Shown in pieces: positions 31,571-44,600 of a stretch of 64,000 bases of DNA. Within the stretch, counting starts at the first letter, position 1. Each line of letters starts with the position of its first letter. A model generated the notes under the pieces. It did not search any database, was not told the origin of the DNA, and was given only the letters and a program-made list of their open reading frames with translations. Origin of the DNA: Nemertoderma westbladi (taxonomy: Eukaryota; Xenacoelomorpha; Nemertodermatida; Nemertodermatidae); the NCBI GenBank assembly GCA_032718475.1, contig JAUCBJ010002610.1, positions 1 to 64,000 of the forward strand, read 5' to 3'. Made by a program: the position numbers and the translations under genes.

Positions 31571-32419
31571 TTAGTTATCTTTACTGCGGCTCAGCTCGTT
31601 CCAAAACTTCATTCTATTCGGAGGAATAATCGATCCTAGACGTCGTATTAATTCTTCTAGTCTGTCAGCAGGTACACCTTTAGGTTCCTTTAAGAAATTG
31701 GGAACTAGGAAGCTTGCGTTTCTCTTCATAATATCACCTGCTACTATCCAATTAGCATCACTGTTGTAGTTCACCTTATACTTCATCAAACGTAAACCTT
31801 TCTCGAATCGCAATGCTACAATTGACTTTAATAGCGGAAACGTACCCATTTCTCGACACTTGTTAAGTTTATAAGTAGAAGTTTCATTGGTCCAATCGTG
31901 AACGTCACTGTGGTTGACAATCATCACCTCTGATTTATAATTGGCGGCTTTCTTAACACACTTAGCAAAGTCTTGGAAATCGTAAACTTTCTTCATAGCC
32001 TTTATTTCTTTATTGACAAGTCTATGCAGGTTGTCTGCAGACATGGAAGAGTGGTGTGGCTCGAAATACCATAATTCGACAGCATCCTGTCCCATGAATT
32101 GAATCAATGTAAGAAGGCATGAGAAGAGTGTGTAATTTTTGTTTTGGGCTCCGCAATTGTCCAACCAAATCTTCACCAACTTCTTATCGCGCACTGAATT
32201 CAGAAAATAAAAGAATGTGGAAGCTATATCTTCGTCGTTACGACCATGTTCCCCATCGTGCCATATGGCGCAAAATACATCCTCATTAATTCGGTGCTTT
32301 CCGAGGGGAACGAAAGATTCGTGAAAAGCCACGATTCGCCGCAGGAACTGTACATCTTTAAACATCTCAAGTACAGGCAACATTATTACTTTCTGTAAAT
32401 CAGCAGAAACTATGGTCAT
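31571..32419 (-). pseudogene. Transposon ORF, C-terminal catalytic part (DUF7869-like)
   Basis: 282 codons. SADLQKVIMLP at the start, FHESFVPLG, IWHDGEHGRNDEDIASTF, KIWLDNCGAQNKNYTLFS (84-100), YFEPHHSSMSADNLHRLV and KVYDFQDFAKCV. This W-x-DNC-x-x-QNKN pattern with downstream His residues is widespread in uncharacterised animal proteins of transposon origin that I know as DUF7869-like, presumed RNase-H-fold transposases. The two Asp residues (SAD, LDN) are intact here. The family name is from memory; a profile search would settle it. Confidence 0.6.
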
Positions 32420-33162
32420 TGATTCATCCCTTTGTATCTCAGCATCCCTCTGATAGCAATCCCTGGAGCGCTGGAGGCAACGGCACGGTCACAATGGGCT
32501 TGATGTTCAGCACAAATATCACATACAGATCCTTCAGAACTCGTGGCTGCAGTTGATGCACATGCATGTAGAGAATATGCTTCGCATTTAATACATTCTT
32601 CATGTCCCAATTGTGCGAAAGATATATTCATAGATCTGAATACTTGACAGTATTTTTGGTATTCAACAGGATGTTCGGGGTGCTTCATATTGCAATCTTC
32701 ATTAAGGGCAACTAATGTAAATTCCGAAGGTAAGTATCGTCTATTTGGTGCATGCTCATATCGATAATGAGCTATTTCAGGCTGGTATGATTCTATATGC
32801 GCTTTAATAGGGGCATCAGAAATTTTATTGGCGGGTTCGTGTCGGCCGCGGGTATCTTTATGAGGAACTACATCGCTTACAGATCCCCTCAATGCCGTCT
32901 TTATTGGTTGATTGTTACTTGCTTTATACCCCAGTGTTGTCAAAATAAATTTTTGACAAACTTGACTCCGATCACCAGCTTCACTTGTGAGAAAATATTT
33001 ACAAATCTTCTTTTTACGTTTTTGTGTAGCTGGAATAGATTGTTCTATTGAAGATAGCAGAAATTGGTTTCTTTGACTAGGTCCCATTGACCAAAAACTA
33101 TCTCTTAAATACTGACGTCGATCTTCCCCAATACTTAATTTGCAACGAAGTTGACACATCAC
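32416..33162 (-). pseudogene. Transposon ORF, middle part, Cys-rich
   Basis: Open for about 248 codons, with no ATG at its start (first codon GTG), so it is an internal piece of a longer protein. It has C-x3-C near its start (CQLRC), ERR/QYLRDSFW-like helices, then ECIKCEAYSLHA and CDICAEHQAHCD (two C-x2-C-x5-H clusters, probably zinc-binding). It stops at TGA 32418-32416. The next part overlaps by four bases (ATGA). The frame of the next ORF, read upstream of its Met, gives RDCYQRDAEIQRDES, which fits the family better than this ORF's last 20 residues. A frameshift near 32470 is therefore likely. Confidence 0.6.
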
Positions 33163-34618
33163 TACATACCGATGCTTTAATTATATGTATCTCTCCTTTC
33201 CTTAACATTTGTTCTTTCTCCGTTCTCGCCCGAGGCTTTATAGGTGGTCTTTGACGTTTCTTCTTGTTCACTGGACGTATTTGATCTTCAGCAGATGCAT
33301 CAGTAGTGTCTTCGGTAGTATCCTCAGAAACATTACCTGACAGTGGAAGCCATTCCTCTTCTATATCTTCCTCAGAGCTATTGGACTGAATTTGGTTGGT
33401 GTTTGTCTCTATTTCAGGTGACATTTGGCCGTGACTCGGAACATTTAAAGATGGTCTGATTTCTATATCGAGCATCTCCACATTATCTGTATTACTGGTA
33501 TAATAAAATAAACTATTCAGTATATCTTCAGCACTTTCCAAGTTACTCTGGGTCGTTCCAAGTTCGACCGATTCACCCTGCACCGTTCCAAGTTCGACCG
33601 ATTCACCCTGCACCGTTTCAAGTTCGACCGATTCACCCTGCACCGTTCCAAGTTCGACCGATTCACCCTGCACCGTTCCAAGTTCGACTGAGTCACCCTG
33701 GGCCGTTCCAACTTCGACCGAGTCACCCTGGGCCATTCCGAGTTCGACCGAATCACCCTGGGCCATTCTAAGTTCGACCGAGTCACCCTGGGCCATTCCG
33801 AGTTCGACCGAATCACCCTGGGCCGTTCCAACTTCGACCAAATCACCCTGGGCCATCCCAAGTTCGACCGAATCACCCTGGGCCGTTCCAACTTCGACCA
33901 AATCACCCTGGGCCATCCCAAGTTCGACCGAGTCACCCTGGGCCATTCCGAGTTCGACCGAATCACCCTGGGCCATTCTAAGTTCGACCGAGTCACCCTG
34001 GGCCATTCCAAGTTCGACTGAGTCACCCTGGGCCATTCCGAGTTCGACCAAGTCACCCTGGGCCATTCCAAGTTCGACCGATTCACCCTGCACCGTTTCA
34101 AGTTCGACCGATTCACCCTGCACCGTTCCAAGTTCGACTGAGTCACCCTGGGCCGTTCCAAGTTCGACCGAATCACCCTGGGCCATTCCAAGTTCGACCG
34201 AGTCACCCTGTGCCATTCCAAGTTCGACCGAGTCAGCCTGGAGCGTTTCGACCGAGTCACCCTGGGCCATTCCGAGTTCGACCGAGTCACCCTGGGCCAT
34301 TCCGAGTTCACCCTGGGCCATTCTGAGTTCGACCGAATCACCCTGGGCCATTCCAAGTTCGACTGAGTCACCCTGGGCCATTCCAAGTTCGACCGAGTCA
34401 CCCTGGGCCATTCCAAGTTCGACCGAGTCAGCCTGGAGCGTTTCGACCGAGTCACCCTGGGCCATTCCGAGTTCGACCGAGTCACCCTGGGCCATCCTTT
34501 TGGGGTAGGATCTTGTAACTGGTATGTTCCTTTTTTTCCTTCTCCTGTGCCGATTTGACTCAAATCCCATAAAAACTTCCCCATCATCGTCGTCACTCTC
34601 GTTGTGCTCAAAATACAT
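33098..34618 (-). pseudogene. Transposon ORF, N-terminal part, with about 32 decapeptide repeats
   Basis: 506 codons from ATG. An acidic start (HNESDDDDGEVF) and a basic patch (NRHRRRKKRN, possible nuclear signal) come first. From about residue 43 to 360 there are about 32 tandem copies of MAQGDSVELG and variants (VQGESVELE, MAQGDLVEVG, LQADSVELG), coded by 30-bp units. A Ser/Glu-rich linker and a basic segment (KKKRQRPPIKPRARTEKEQ) follow. The reading frame ends just where the conserved Cys-rich part should begin, and the continuation is in another frame. Transposase N-termini do not normally carry such an array, so it is a copy-specific expansion. Confidence 0.65.
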
Positions 34619-35390
34619 GCTGAATAAACTCCGACTTTAAAACTATAATATATTTATATATAACTATTTATACCATAACCATAAATACTATTAATTTAGT
34701 TTAAAGCTAATAATATGCTTTGATATTATGGCATTTTATTCTAGGTCTAGTTCATTGACGGTGTTTGCAAATTTGTGCTCGCTTCGCTAGCGTTATTCGT
34801 TCTATTTGACCTACTCTATTACCTACATCTATACGTTATTACGCCGAAAATTTGTGTCGGTGAAGCACAGATTTTTTGCTTAGGTCAAGTGTTGAAGAGC
34901 AATTCCAGGGCAGTATGCCATAATTTGAAATCTGGCAAAATACCCTATCTATACCAAAAGGGTGTTGTTCATTTCAAATTTCCCTCTTTATGTACTTAGT
35001 TCGAAATTACAGTCATTATGAGGCTCAATATTATAACTATTATAATGGCATTGACAGCGGCGACCTTATTCTTTCCTTAGACTCCGTTAACCCTATATTA
35101 AGATGTAAATACCCTATCTCATTTATATTGATATAGGTTATTGTAAAATGCCCAAATATTTTTAGGCAATATACCCTATCTGTTCCAGCTCGCGATAGGG
35201 TGTTTTGCCTTAACATAAAGGACAAATAGGTGTTTTATAGGGTATTTTGCCACCTGAAAACTCTATTTTGCGCTCTGAAACAGCCTTATCGTTCTATACT
35301 GTTAGATAGAGCGTAAAATTTTATGTGGATTTGTAAAATAAAAAAAAATTTATATTTTTTGAGATAGGGTGTTTTGCCTTAACACGGCAG

Positions 35391-35628
35391 TGCGGTTCCA
35401 ATGAGATAAAAGAAACCGCAGATACACGACACAAAGTAAAAGCTTACCTACACTACTAAGAATTAAGTACAGTTCGATAACATCGCAAAACATTATAATA
35501 TTTAATATTTTTAATTGTTAATAATAAATTTAAGAAAATAACACGCATCTCAGTCTCACAAATATTAACTTTTTTTTTACAGTTTTAGTCTTACCTACCG
35601 GCTACCCCCACTAAATCAAATCTGAATA
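35391..35628. other. Short unique segment between transposon and satellite
   Basis: AT-rich. Its last part (35562-35619) is an inverted, about 80 percent matching copy of 28572-28632. The satellite starts ten bases further on. Confidence 0.6.
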
Positions 35629-38600
35629 TGTTACTAACTCACCCTCCTATCCCTCTAGGAACCCAAATCAGTTAGTAACTCACTCTCGTATCCCTCTAGG
35701 TACCCAAATCAGTTAGTAACTCACCCTCATATCTCTTTAGGAACCCAAATCAGTTAATAACTCACCCTCGTATCTCTCTAGGAACCCAAATCAGTTACTA
35801 ACTCACCCTCCTATCCCTCTAGGAACCCAAATCAGTTACTAACTCACCCTCCTATCCCTCTAGGAACCCAAATAAGTTAGTTACTCACCCTCCTATCTCT
35901 CTAGGAACCCAAATCAGTTAGTTACTCACCCTCCTATCTCTCTAGGAACCCAAATCAGTTAGTAACTCACCCTGTTATCTCTCTAAACCCAAATCAGTTA
36001 CTAACTCACCCTCCTATCCCTCTAGGAACCCAAATCAGTTAGTAACTCACCCTCCTATCTCTCTAGGAACCCAAATCAGTTAGTAACTCACCCTGTTATC
36101 TCTCTAAACCCAAATCAGTTACTAACTCACCCTCCTATCCCTCTAGGAACCCAAATCAGTTAGTAACTCACCCTCCTATCCCTCTAGGAACCCAAACCAG
36201 TTAGTAACTCACCCTCCTATCTCTCTAGGAACCCAAACCAGTTAGTAACTCACCCTCCTATCTCTCTAGGAACCCAAATCAGTTAGTAACTCACCCTCCT
36301 ATCTCTCTAGGAACCCAAATCAGTTAGTAACTCACCCTCCTATCCCTCTAGGAACCCAAACCAGTTAGTAACTCACCCTCCTATCTCTCTAGGAACCCAA
36401 ATCAGTTAATAACTCACCCTCGTATCTCTCTAGGAACCCAAATCAGTTACTAACTCATCCTCCTATCCCTCTAGGAACCCAAACCAGTTAGTAACTCACC
36501 CTCCTATCTCTCTAGGAACCCAAATAAGTTAGTAACTCACCCTCCTATCTCTCTAGGAACCCAAATCAGTTAGTAACTCACCCTCCTATCCCTCTAGGAA
36601 CCCAAATCAGTTAGTAACTCACCCTCCTATCCCTCTAGGAACCCAAATCAGTTAGTAACTCACCCTCCTATCCCTCTAGGAATCCAAATCAGTTAGTAAC
36701 TCACCCTCCTATCTCTCTAGGAACCCAAATCAGTTAGTAACTCACCCTCATATCTCTCTAGGAACCCAAATCAGTTGTAGTAACTCACCCTCATATCTCT
36801 CTAGGAACCCAAATAAGTTAGTAACTCACCCTCCTATCCCTCTAAGCACCCAAATCAGTTAGTAACTCACCCTCATATCTCTCTAGGAACCCAAATCAGT
36901 TGTAGTAACTCACCCTCATATCTCTCTAGGAACCCAAATAAGTTAGTAACTCACCCTCCTATCTCTCTAGGAACCCAAATAAGTTAGTAACTCACCCTCC
37001 TATCTCTCTAGGAACCCAAATCAGTTGTAGTAACTCACCCTCATATCACTCTAGGAACCCAAATCAGTTAGTAACTCACCCTCCTATCCCTCTAGGAATC
37101 CAAATCAGTTAGTAACTCACCCTCCTATCTCTCTAGGAACCCAAATCAGTTAGTAACTCACCCTCATATCTCTCTAGGAACCCAAATCAGTTGTAGTAAC
37201 TCACCCTCATATCTCTCTAGGAACCCAAATAAGTTAGTAACTCACCCTCCTATCCCTCTAAGCACCCAAATCAGTTAGTAACTCACCCTCATATCTCTCT
37301 AGGAACCCAAATCAGTTGTAGTAACTCACCCTCATATCTCTCTAGGAACCCAAATAAGTTAGTAACTCACCCTCCTATCTCTCTAGGAACCCAAATAAGT
37401 TAGTAACTCACCCTCCTATCTCTCTAGGAACCCAAATCAGTTGTAGTAACTCACCCTCATATCTCTCTAGGAACCCAAATCAGTTAGTTACTCACCCTCC
37501 TATCTCTCTAGGAACCCAAATAAGTTAGTAACTCACCCTCCTATCTCTCTAGGAACCCAAATCAGTTGTAGTAACTCACCCTCATATCTCTCTAGGAACC
37601 CAAATAAGTTAGTAACTCACCCTCCTATCCCTCTAGGAACCCAAACCAGTTATAGTAACTCACCCTCCTATCTCTCTAGGAACCCAAATCAGTTAGTAAC
37701 TCACCCTATTATCTCTCTAGGAACCCAAATAAGTTAGTAACTCACCCTCCTATCTCTCTAGGAACCCAAATCAGTTGTAGTAACTCACCCTCATATCTCT
37801 CTAGGAACCCAAATCAGTTACTAACTCACCCTCCTATCCCTCTAGGAACCCAAATCAGTTACTAACTCACCCTCCTATCCCTCTAGGAACCCAAATAAGT
37901 TAGTAACTCACCCTCATATCTCTCTAGGAACCCAAATAAGTTAGTAACTCACCCTCCTATCTCTCTAGGAACCCAAATCAGTTACTAACTCACCCTCCTA
38001 TCCCTCTAGGAACCCAAATCAGTTACTAACTCACCCTCCTATCCCTCTAGGAACCCAAATCAGTTAGTAACTCACCCTCCTATCCCTCTAGGAACCCAAA
38101 TCAGTTAGTAACTCACCCTCCTATCCCTCTAAGCACCCAAATCAGTTAGTAACTCACCCTCATATCTCTCTAGGAACCCAAATCAGTTGTAGTAACTCAC
38201 CCTCATATCTCTCTAGGAACCCAAATAAGTTAGTAACTCACCCTCCTATCTCTCTAGGAACCCAAATAAGTTAGTAACTCACCCTCCTATCTCTCTAGGA
38301 ACCCAAATCAGTTGTAGTAACTCACCCTCATATCTCTCTAGGAACCCAAATAAGTTAGTAACTCACCCTCCTATCTCTCTAGGAACCCAAATCAGTTACT
38401 AACTCACCCTCCTATCCCTCTAGGAACCCAAATCAGTTAGTAACTCACCCTCATATCTCTCTAGGAACCCAAATCAGTTGTAGTAACTCACCCTCATATC
38501 TCTCTAGGAACCCAAATAAGTTAGTAACTCACCCTCCTATCTCTCTAGGAACCCAAATCAGTTACTAACTCACCCTCCTATCCCTCTAGGAACCCAAATC

Positions 38601-41600
38601 AGTTAGTAACTCACCCTCCTATCCCTCTAGGAACCCAAATCAGTTAGTAACTCACCCTCCTATCCCTCTAAGCACCCAAATCAGTTAGTAACTCACCCTC
38701 ATATCTCTCTAGGAACCCAAATCAGTTGTAGTAACTCACCCTCATATCTCTCTAGGAACCCAAATAAGTTAGTAACTCACCCTCCTATCTCTCTAGGAAC
38801 CCAAATAAGTTAGTAACTCACCCTCCTATCCCTCTAAGCACCCAAATCAGTTAGTAACTCACCCTCATATCTCTCTAGGAACCCAAATCAGTTGTAGTAA
38901 CTCACCCTCATATCTCTCTAGGAACCCAAATAAGTTAGTAACTCACCCTCCTATCTCTCTAGGAACCCAAATAAGTTAGTAACTCACCCTCATATCTCTC
39001 TAGGAACCCAAATCAGTTGTAGTAACTCACCCTCATATCTCTCTAGGAACCCAAATAAGTTAGTAACTCACCCTCCTATCTCTCTAGGAACCCAAATAAG
39101 TTAGTAACTCACCCTCCTATCTCTCTAGGAACCCAAATAAGTTAGTAACTCACCCTCCTATCTCTCTAGGAACCCAAATCAGTTAGTAATTCAACCTCCT
39201 ATCTCTCTAGGAACCCAAATCAGTTAGTAACTCACCCTCCTATCCCTCTAGGAACCCAAATCAGTTAGTAACTCACCCTCATATCTCTTTAGGAACCCAA
39301 ATCAGTTAGTAACTCACCTTCATATCTCTCTAGGAACCCAAATCAGTTAGTTACTCACCCTATCTCTCTAGAACCCAAATAAGTTAGTAACTCACCCTCA
39401 TATCTCTCTAGGGACCCAAATAAGTTAGTAACTCACCCTCATATCTCTCTAGGAACCCAAATCAGTTAGTTACTCACCCTCCTATCTCTCTAGGAACCCA
39501 ACTAAGTTAGTAACTCACCCTCATATCTCTCTAGGAACCCAAATAAGTTAGTAACTCGCCCTCATATCTCTCTAGTAACCCAAATAAGTTAGTAACTCAC
39601 CCTCCTATCTCTCTAGGAACCCAAATCAGTTAGTTACTCACCCTCCTATCCCTCTAGGAACCCAAATCAGTTAGTAACTCACCCTCCTATCTCTCTAGGA
39701 ACCCAACTAAGTTAGTAACTCACCCTCATATCTCTCTAGGAACCCAAATCAGTTAGTTACTCACCCTCCTATCTCTCTAGGAACCCAAATAAGTTAGTAA
39801 CTCACCCTCATATCTCTCTAGGAACCCAAATCAGTTAGTTACTCACCCTCCTATCTCTCTAGGAACCCAAATAAGTTAGTAACTCACCCTCATATCTCTC
39901 TAGGAACCCAAATCAGTTAGTTACTCACCCTCCTATCTCTCTAGGAACCCAAATAAGTTAGTAACTCACCCTCCTATCTCTCTAGGAACCCAAATCAGTT
40001 AGTAACTCACCCTCGTATCTCTCTAGGAACCCAAATCAGTTAGTTACTCACCCTCCTATCTCTCTAGGAACCCAAATAAGTTAGTAACTCACCCTCATAT
40101 CTCTCTAGGAACCCAAATCAGTTAGTTACTCACCCTCCTATCTCTCTAGGAACCCAAATAAGTTAGTAACTCACCCTCATATCTCTCTAGGAACCCAAAT
40201 CAGTTAGTAACTCACCTTCATATCTCTCTAGGAACCCAAATAAGTTAGTAACTCACCCTCATATCTCTCTAGGAACCCAAATCAGTTAGTTACTCACCCT
40301 CCTATCTCTCTAGGAACCCAAATAAGTTAGTAACTCACCCTCATATCTCTCTAGGAACCCAAATCAGTTAGTTACTCACCCTCCTATCTCTCTAGGAACC
40401 CAAATAAGTTAGTAACTCACCCTCCTATCTCTCTAGGAACCCAAATAAGTTAGTAACTCACCCTCATATCTCTCTAGGAACCCAAATCAGTTAGTTACTC
40501 ACCCTCCTATCTCTCTAGGAACCCAAATAAGTTAGTAACTCACCCTCATATCTCTCTAGGAACCCAAATCAGTTAGTTACTCACCCTCCTATCTCTCTAG
40601 GAACCCAAATAAGTTAGTAACTCACCCTCATAGCTCTCTAGGAACCCAAATCAGTTAGTTACTCACCCTCCTATCTCTCTAGGAACCCAAATAAGTTAGT
40701 AACTCACCCTCATATCTCTCTAGGAACCCAAATCAGTTAGTTACTCACCCTCCTATCTCTCTAGGAACCCAAATAAGTTAGTAACTCACCCTCCTATCTC
40801 TCTAGGAACCCAAATAAGTTAGTAACTCACCCTCATATCTCTCTAGGAACCCAAATCAGTTAGTTACTCACCCTCCTATCTCTCTAGGAACCCAAATAAG
40901 TTAGTAACTCACCCTCATATCTCTCTAGGAACCCAAATCAGTTAGTTACTCACCCTCCTATCTCTCTAGGAACCCAAATAAGTTAGTAACTCACCCTCAT
41001 ATCTCTCTAGGAACCCAAATCAGTTAGTTACTCACCCTCCTATCTCTCTAGGAACCCAAATAAGTTAGTAACTCACCCTCATATCTCTCTAGGAACCCAA
41101 ATCAGTTAGTTACTCACCCTCCTATCTCTCTAGGAACCCAAATAAGTTAGTAACTCACCCTCATATCTCTCTAGGAATCCAAATAAGTTAGTAACTCACC
41201 CTCATATCTCTCTAGGAACCCAAATCAGTTAGTTACTCACCCTCCTATCTCTCTAGGAACCCAAATAAGTTAGTAACTCACCCTCATATCTCTCTAGTAA
41301 CCCAAATCAGTTAGTAACTCACCCTCGTATCTCTCTAGGAACCCAAATCAGTTAGTTACTCACCCTCCTATCTCTCTAGGAACCCAAATAAGTTAGTAAC
41401 TCACCCTCATATCTCTCTAGGAACCCAAATCAGTTAGTTACTCACCCTCATATCTCTCTAGGAACCCAAATCAGTTAGTTACTCACCCTCCTATCTCTCT
41501 AGGAACCCAAATAAGTTAGTAACTCACCCTCATATCTCTCTAGGAACCCAAATCAGTTAGTTACTCACCCTCCTATCTCTCTAGGAACCCAAATAAGTTA

Positions 41601-44600
41601 GTAACTCACCCTCATATCTCTCTAGGAATCCAAATAAGTTAGTAACTCACCCTCATATCTCTCTAGGAACCCAAATCAGTTAGTTACTCACCCTCCTATC
41701 TCTCTAGGAACCCAAATAAGTTAGTAACTCACCCTCATATCTCTCTAGGAACCCAAATCAGTTAGTTACTCACCCTCCTATCTCTCTAGGAACCCAAATA
41801 AGTTAGTAACTCACCCTCATATCTCTCTAGGAATCCAAATAAGTTAGTAACTCACCCTCATATCTCTCTAGGAACCCAAATCAGTTAGTTACTCACCCTC
41901 CTATCTCTCTAGGAACCCAAATAAGTTAGTAACTCACCCTCATATCTCTCTAGGAATCCAAATAAGTTAGTAACTCACCCTCATATCTCTCTAGGAACCC
42001 AAATCAGTTAGTAACTCACCCTCATATCTCTCTAGGAACCCAAATAAGTTAGTAACTCACCCTCCTATCTCTCTAGGAACCCAAATAAGTTAGTAACTCA
42101 CCCTCATATCTCTCTAGGAACCCAAATAAGTTAGTAACTCACCCTCATATCTCTCTAGGAACCCAAATAAGTTAGTAACTCACCCTCGTATCTCTCTAGG
42201 AACCCAAATCAGTTAGTTACTCACCCTCCTATCTCTCTAGGAACCCAAATAAGTTAGTAACTCACCCTCATATCTCTCTAGGAACCCAAATCAGTTAGTT
42301 ACTCACCCTCCTATCTCTCTAGGAACCCAAATAAGTTAGTAACTCACCCTCCTATCTCTCTAGGAACCCAAATAAGTTAGTAACTCACCCTCATATCTCT
42401 CTAGGAACCCAAATAAGTTAGTAACTCACCCTCATATCTCTCTAGGAACCCAAATAAGTTAGTAACTCACCCTCGTATCTCTCTAGGAACCCAAATCAGT
42501 TAGTTACTCACCCTCCTATCTCTCTAGGAACCCAAATAAGTTAGTAACTCACCCTCATATCTCTCTAGGAACCCAAATCAGTTAGTTACTCACCCTCCTA
42601 TCTCTCTAGGAACCCAAATAAGTTAGTAACTCACCCTCATATCTCTCTAGGAATCCAAATAAGTTAGTAACTCACCCTCATATCTCTCTAGGAACCCAAA
42701 TCAGTTAGTTACTCACCCTCCTATCTCTCTAGGAACCCAAATAAGTTAGTAACTCACCCTCCTATCTCTCTAGGAACCCAAATCAGTTAGTAACTCACCC
42801 TCCTATCTCTCTAGGAACCCAAATAAGTTAGTAACTCACCCTCATATCTCTCTAGGAACCCAAATCAGTTAGTTACTCACCCTCCTATCTCTCTAGGAAC
42901 CCAAATAAGTTAGTAACTCACCCTCATATCTCTCTAGGAACCCAAATCAGTTAGTTACTCACCCTCCTATCTCTCTAGGAACCCAAATAAGTTAGTAACT
43001 CACCCTCCTATCCCTCTAGGAACCCAAATAAGTTAGTAACTCACCCTGTTATCTCTCTAAACCCAAATCAGTTAGTTACTCACCCTCCTATCTCTCTAGG
43101 AACCCAAATAAGTTAGTAACTCACCCTCATATCTCTCTAGTAACCCAAATCAGTTAGTTACTCACCCTCCTATCTCTCTAGGAACCCAAATCAGTTAGTA
43201 ACTCACCCTATTATCTCTCTAGGAACCCAAATCAGTTAGTAACTCACCCTATTATCTCTCTAGGAACCCATATCAGTTAGTAACTCACCCTCATATCTCT
43301 CTAGTAACCCAAATCAGTTAGTTACTCACCCTCCTATCTCTCTAGGAACCCAAATCAGTTAGTTACTCACCCTCCTATCTCTCTAGGAACCCAAATCAGT
43401 TAGTAACTCTCCCTCATATCTCTCTATAGGAACCCAAACCAGTTAGTAACTCATCCTCATATCTCTCTATAGGAACCCAAACCAGTTAGTAACTCACCCT
43501 CATATCTCTCTAGGAACCCAAATAAGTTAGTAACTCACCCTCCTATCTCTCTAGGAACCCAAATAAGTTAGTAACTCACCCTCCTATCCCTCTAAGCACC
43601 CAAATCAGTTAGTAACTCACCCTCATATCTCTCTAGGAACCCAAATCAGTTGTAGTAACTCACCCTCATATCTCTCTAGGAACCCAAATAAGTTAGTAAC
43701 TCACCCTCCTATCTCTCTAGGAACCCAAATAAGTTAGTAACTCACCCTCATATCTCTCTAGGAACCCAAATCAGTTGTAGTAACTCACCCTCATATCTCT
43801 CTAGGAACCCAAATAAGTTAGTAACTCACCCTCCTATCTCTCTAGGAACCCAAATAAGTTAGTAACTCACCCTCCTATCTCTCTAGGAACCCAAATAAGT
43901 TAGTAACTCACCCTCCTATCTCTCTAGGAACCCAAATCAGTTAGTAATTCAACCTCCTATCTCTCTAGGAACCCAAATCAGTTAGTAACTCACCCTCCTA
44001 TCCCTCTAGGAACCCAAATCAGTTAGTAACTCACCCTCATATCTCTTTAGGAACCCAAATCAGTTAGTAACTCACCTTCATATCTCTCTAGGAACCCAAA
44101 TCAGTTAGTTACTCACCCTATCTCTCTAGAACCCAAATAAGTTAGTAACTCACCCTCATATCTCTCTAGGGACCCAAATAAGTTAGTAACTCACCCTCAT
44201 ATCTCTCTAGGAACCCAAATCAGTTAGTTACTCACCCTCCTATCTCTCTAGGAACCCAACTAAGTTAGTAACTCACCCTCATATCTCTCTAGGAACCCAA
44301 ATAAGTTAGTAACTCGCCCTCATATCTCTCTAGTAACCCAAATAAGTTAGTAACTCACCCTCCTATCTCTCTAGGAACCCAAATCAGTTAGTTACTCACC
44401 CTCCTATCCCTCTAGGAACCCAAATCAGTTAGTAACTCACCCTCCTATCTCTCTAGGAACCCAACTAAGTTAGTAACTCACCCTCATATCTCTCTAGGAA
44501 CCCAAATCAGTTAGTTACTCACCCTCCTATCTCTCTAGGAACCCAAATAAGTTAGTAACTCACCCTCATATCTCTCTAGGAACCCAAATCAGTTAGTTAC

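Larger units (their letters stand above)
31086..35390 (-). mobile_element. 4.3-kb DNA transposon with 29-bp perfect terminal inverted repeats
   Basis: The 29 bases at 31086-31114 recur exactly, inverted, at 35362-35390 (outer half CTGCCGTGTTAAGGC, inner half AAAACACCCTATCT); weaker matching extends a few bases outward. Subterminal copies of TAGGGTGTTTTGCC or ACCCTATCT lie near both ends, in both orientations (31284, 31331, 31370, 34943, 35111, 35172, 35200, 35237). Three minus-strand ORFs (34618-33098, about 33162-32416, 32419-31571) encode one transposase-like protein broken by frame changes. No clear target duplication was found. Superfamily uncertain. Confidence 0.8.

Noticed and set aside
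32416-32419. ATGA overlap between transposon ORFs as programmed frameshift or re-initiation
   Set aside because: The upstream frame of the second ORF continues the protein better than the first ORF's tail, pointing to an ordinary frameshift mutation near 32470, not to a designed overlap.
33517-34611. 364-codon ORF in a second frame of the 30-bp repeat (WPRVTRSNLE repeats)
   Set aside because: Shadow of the MAQGDSVELG repeat. A period divisible by three keeps both frames open, but the acidic frame continues into flanking transposon-like sequence.
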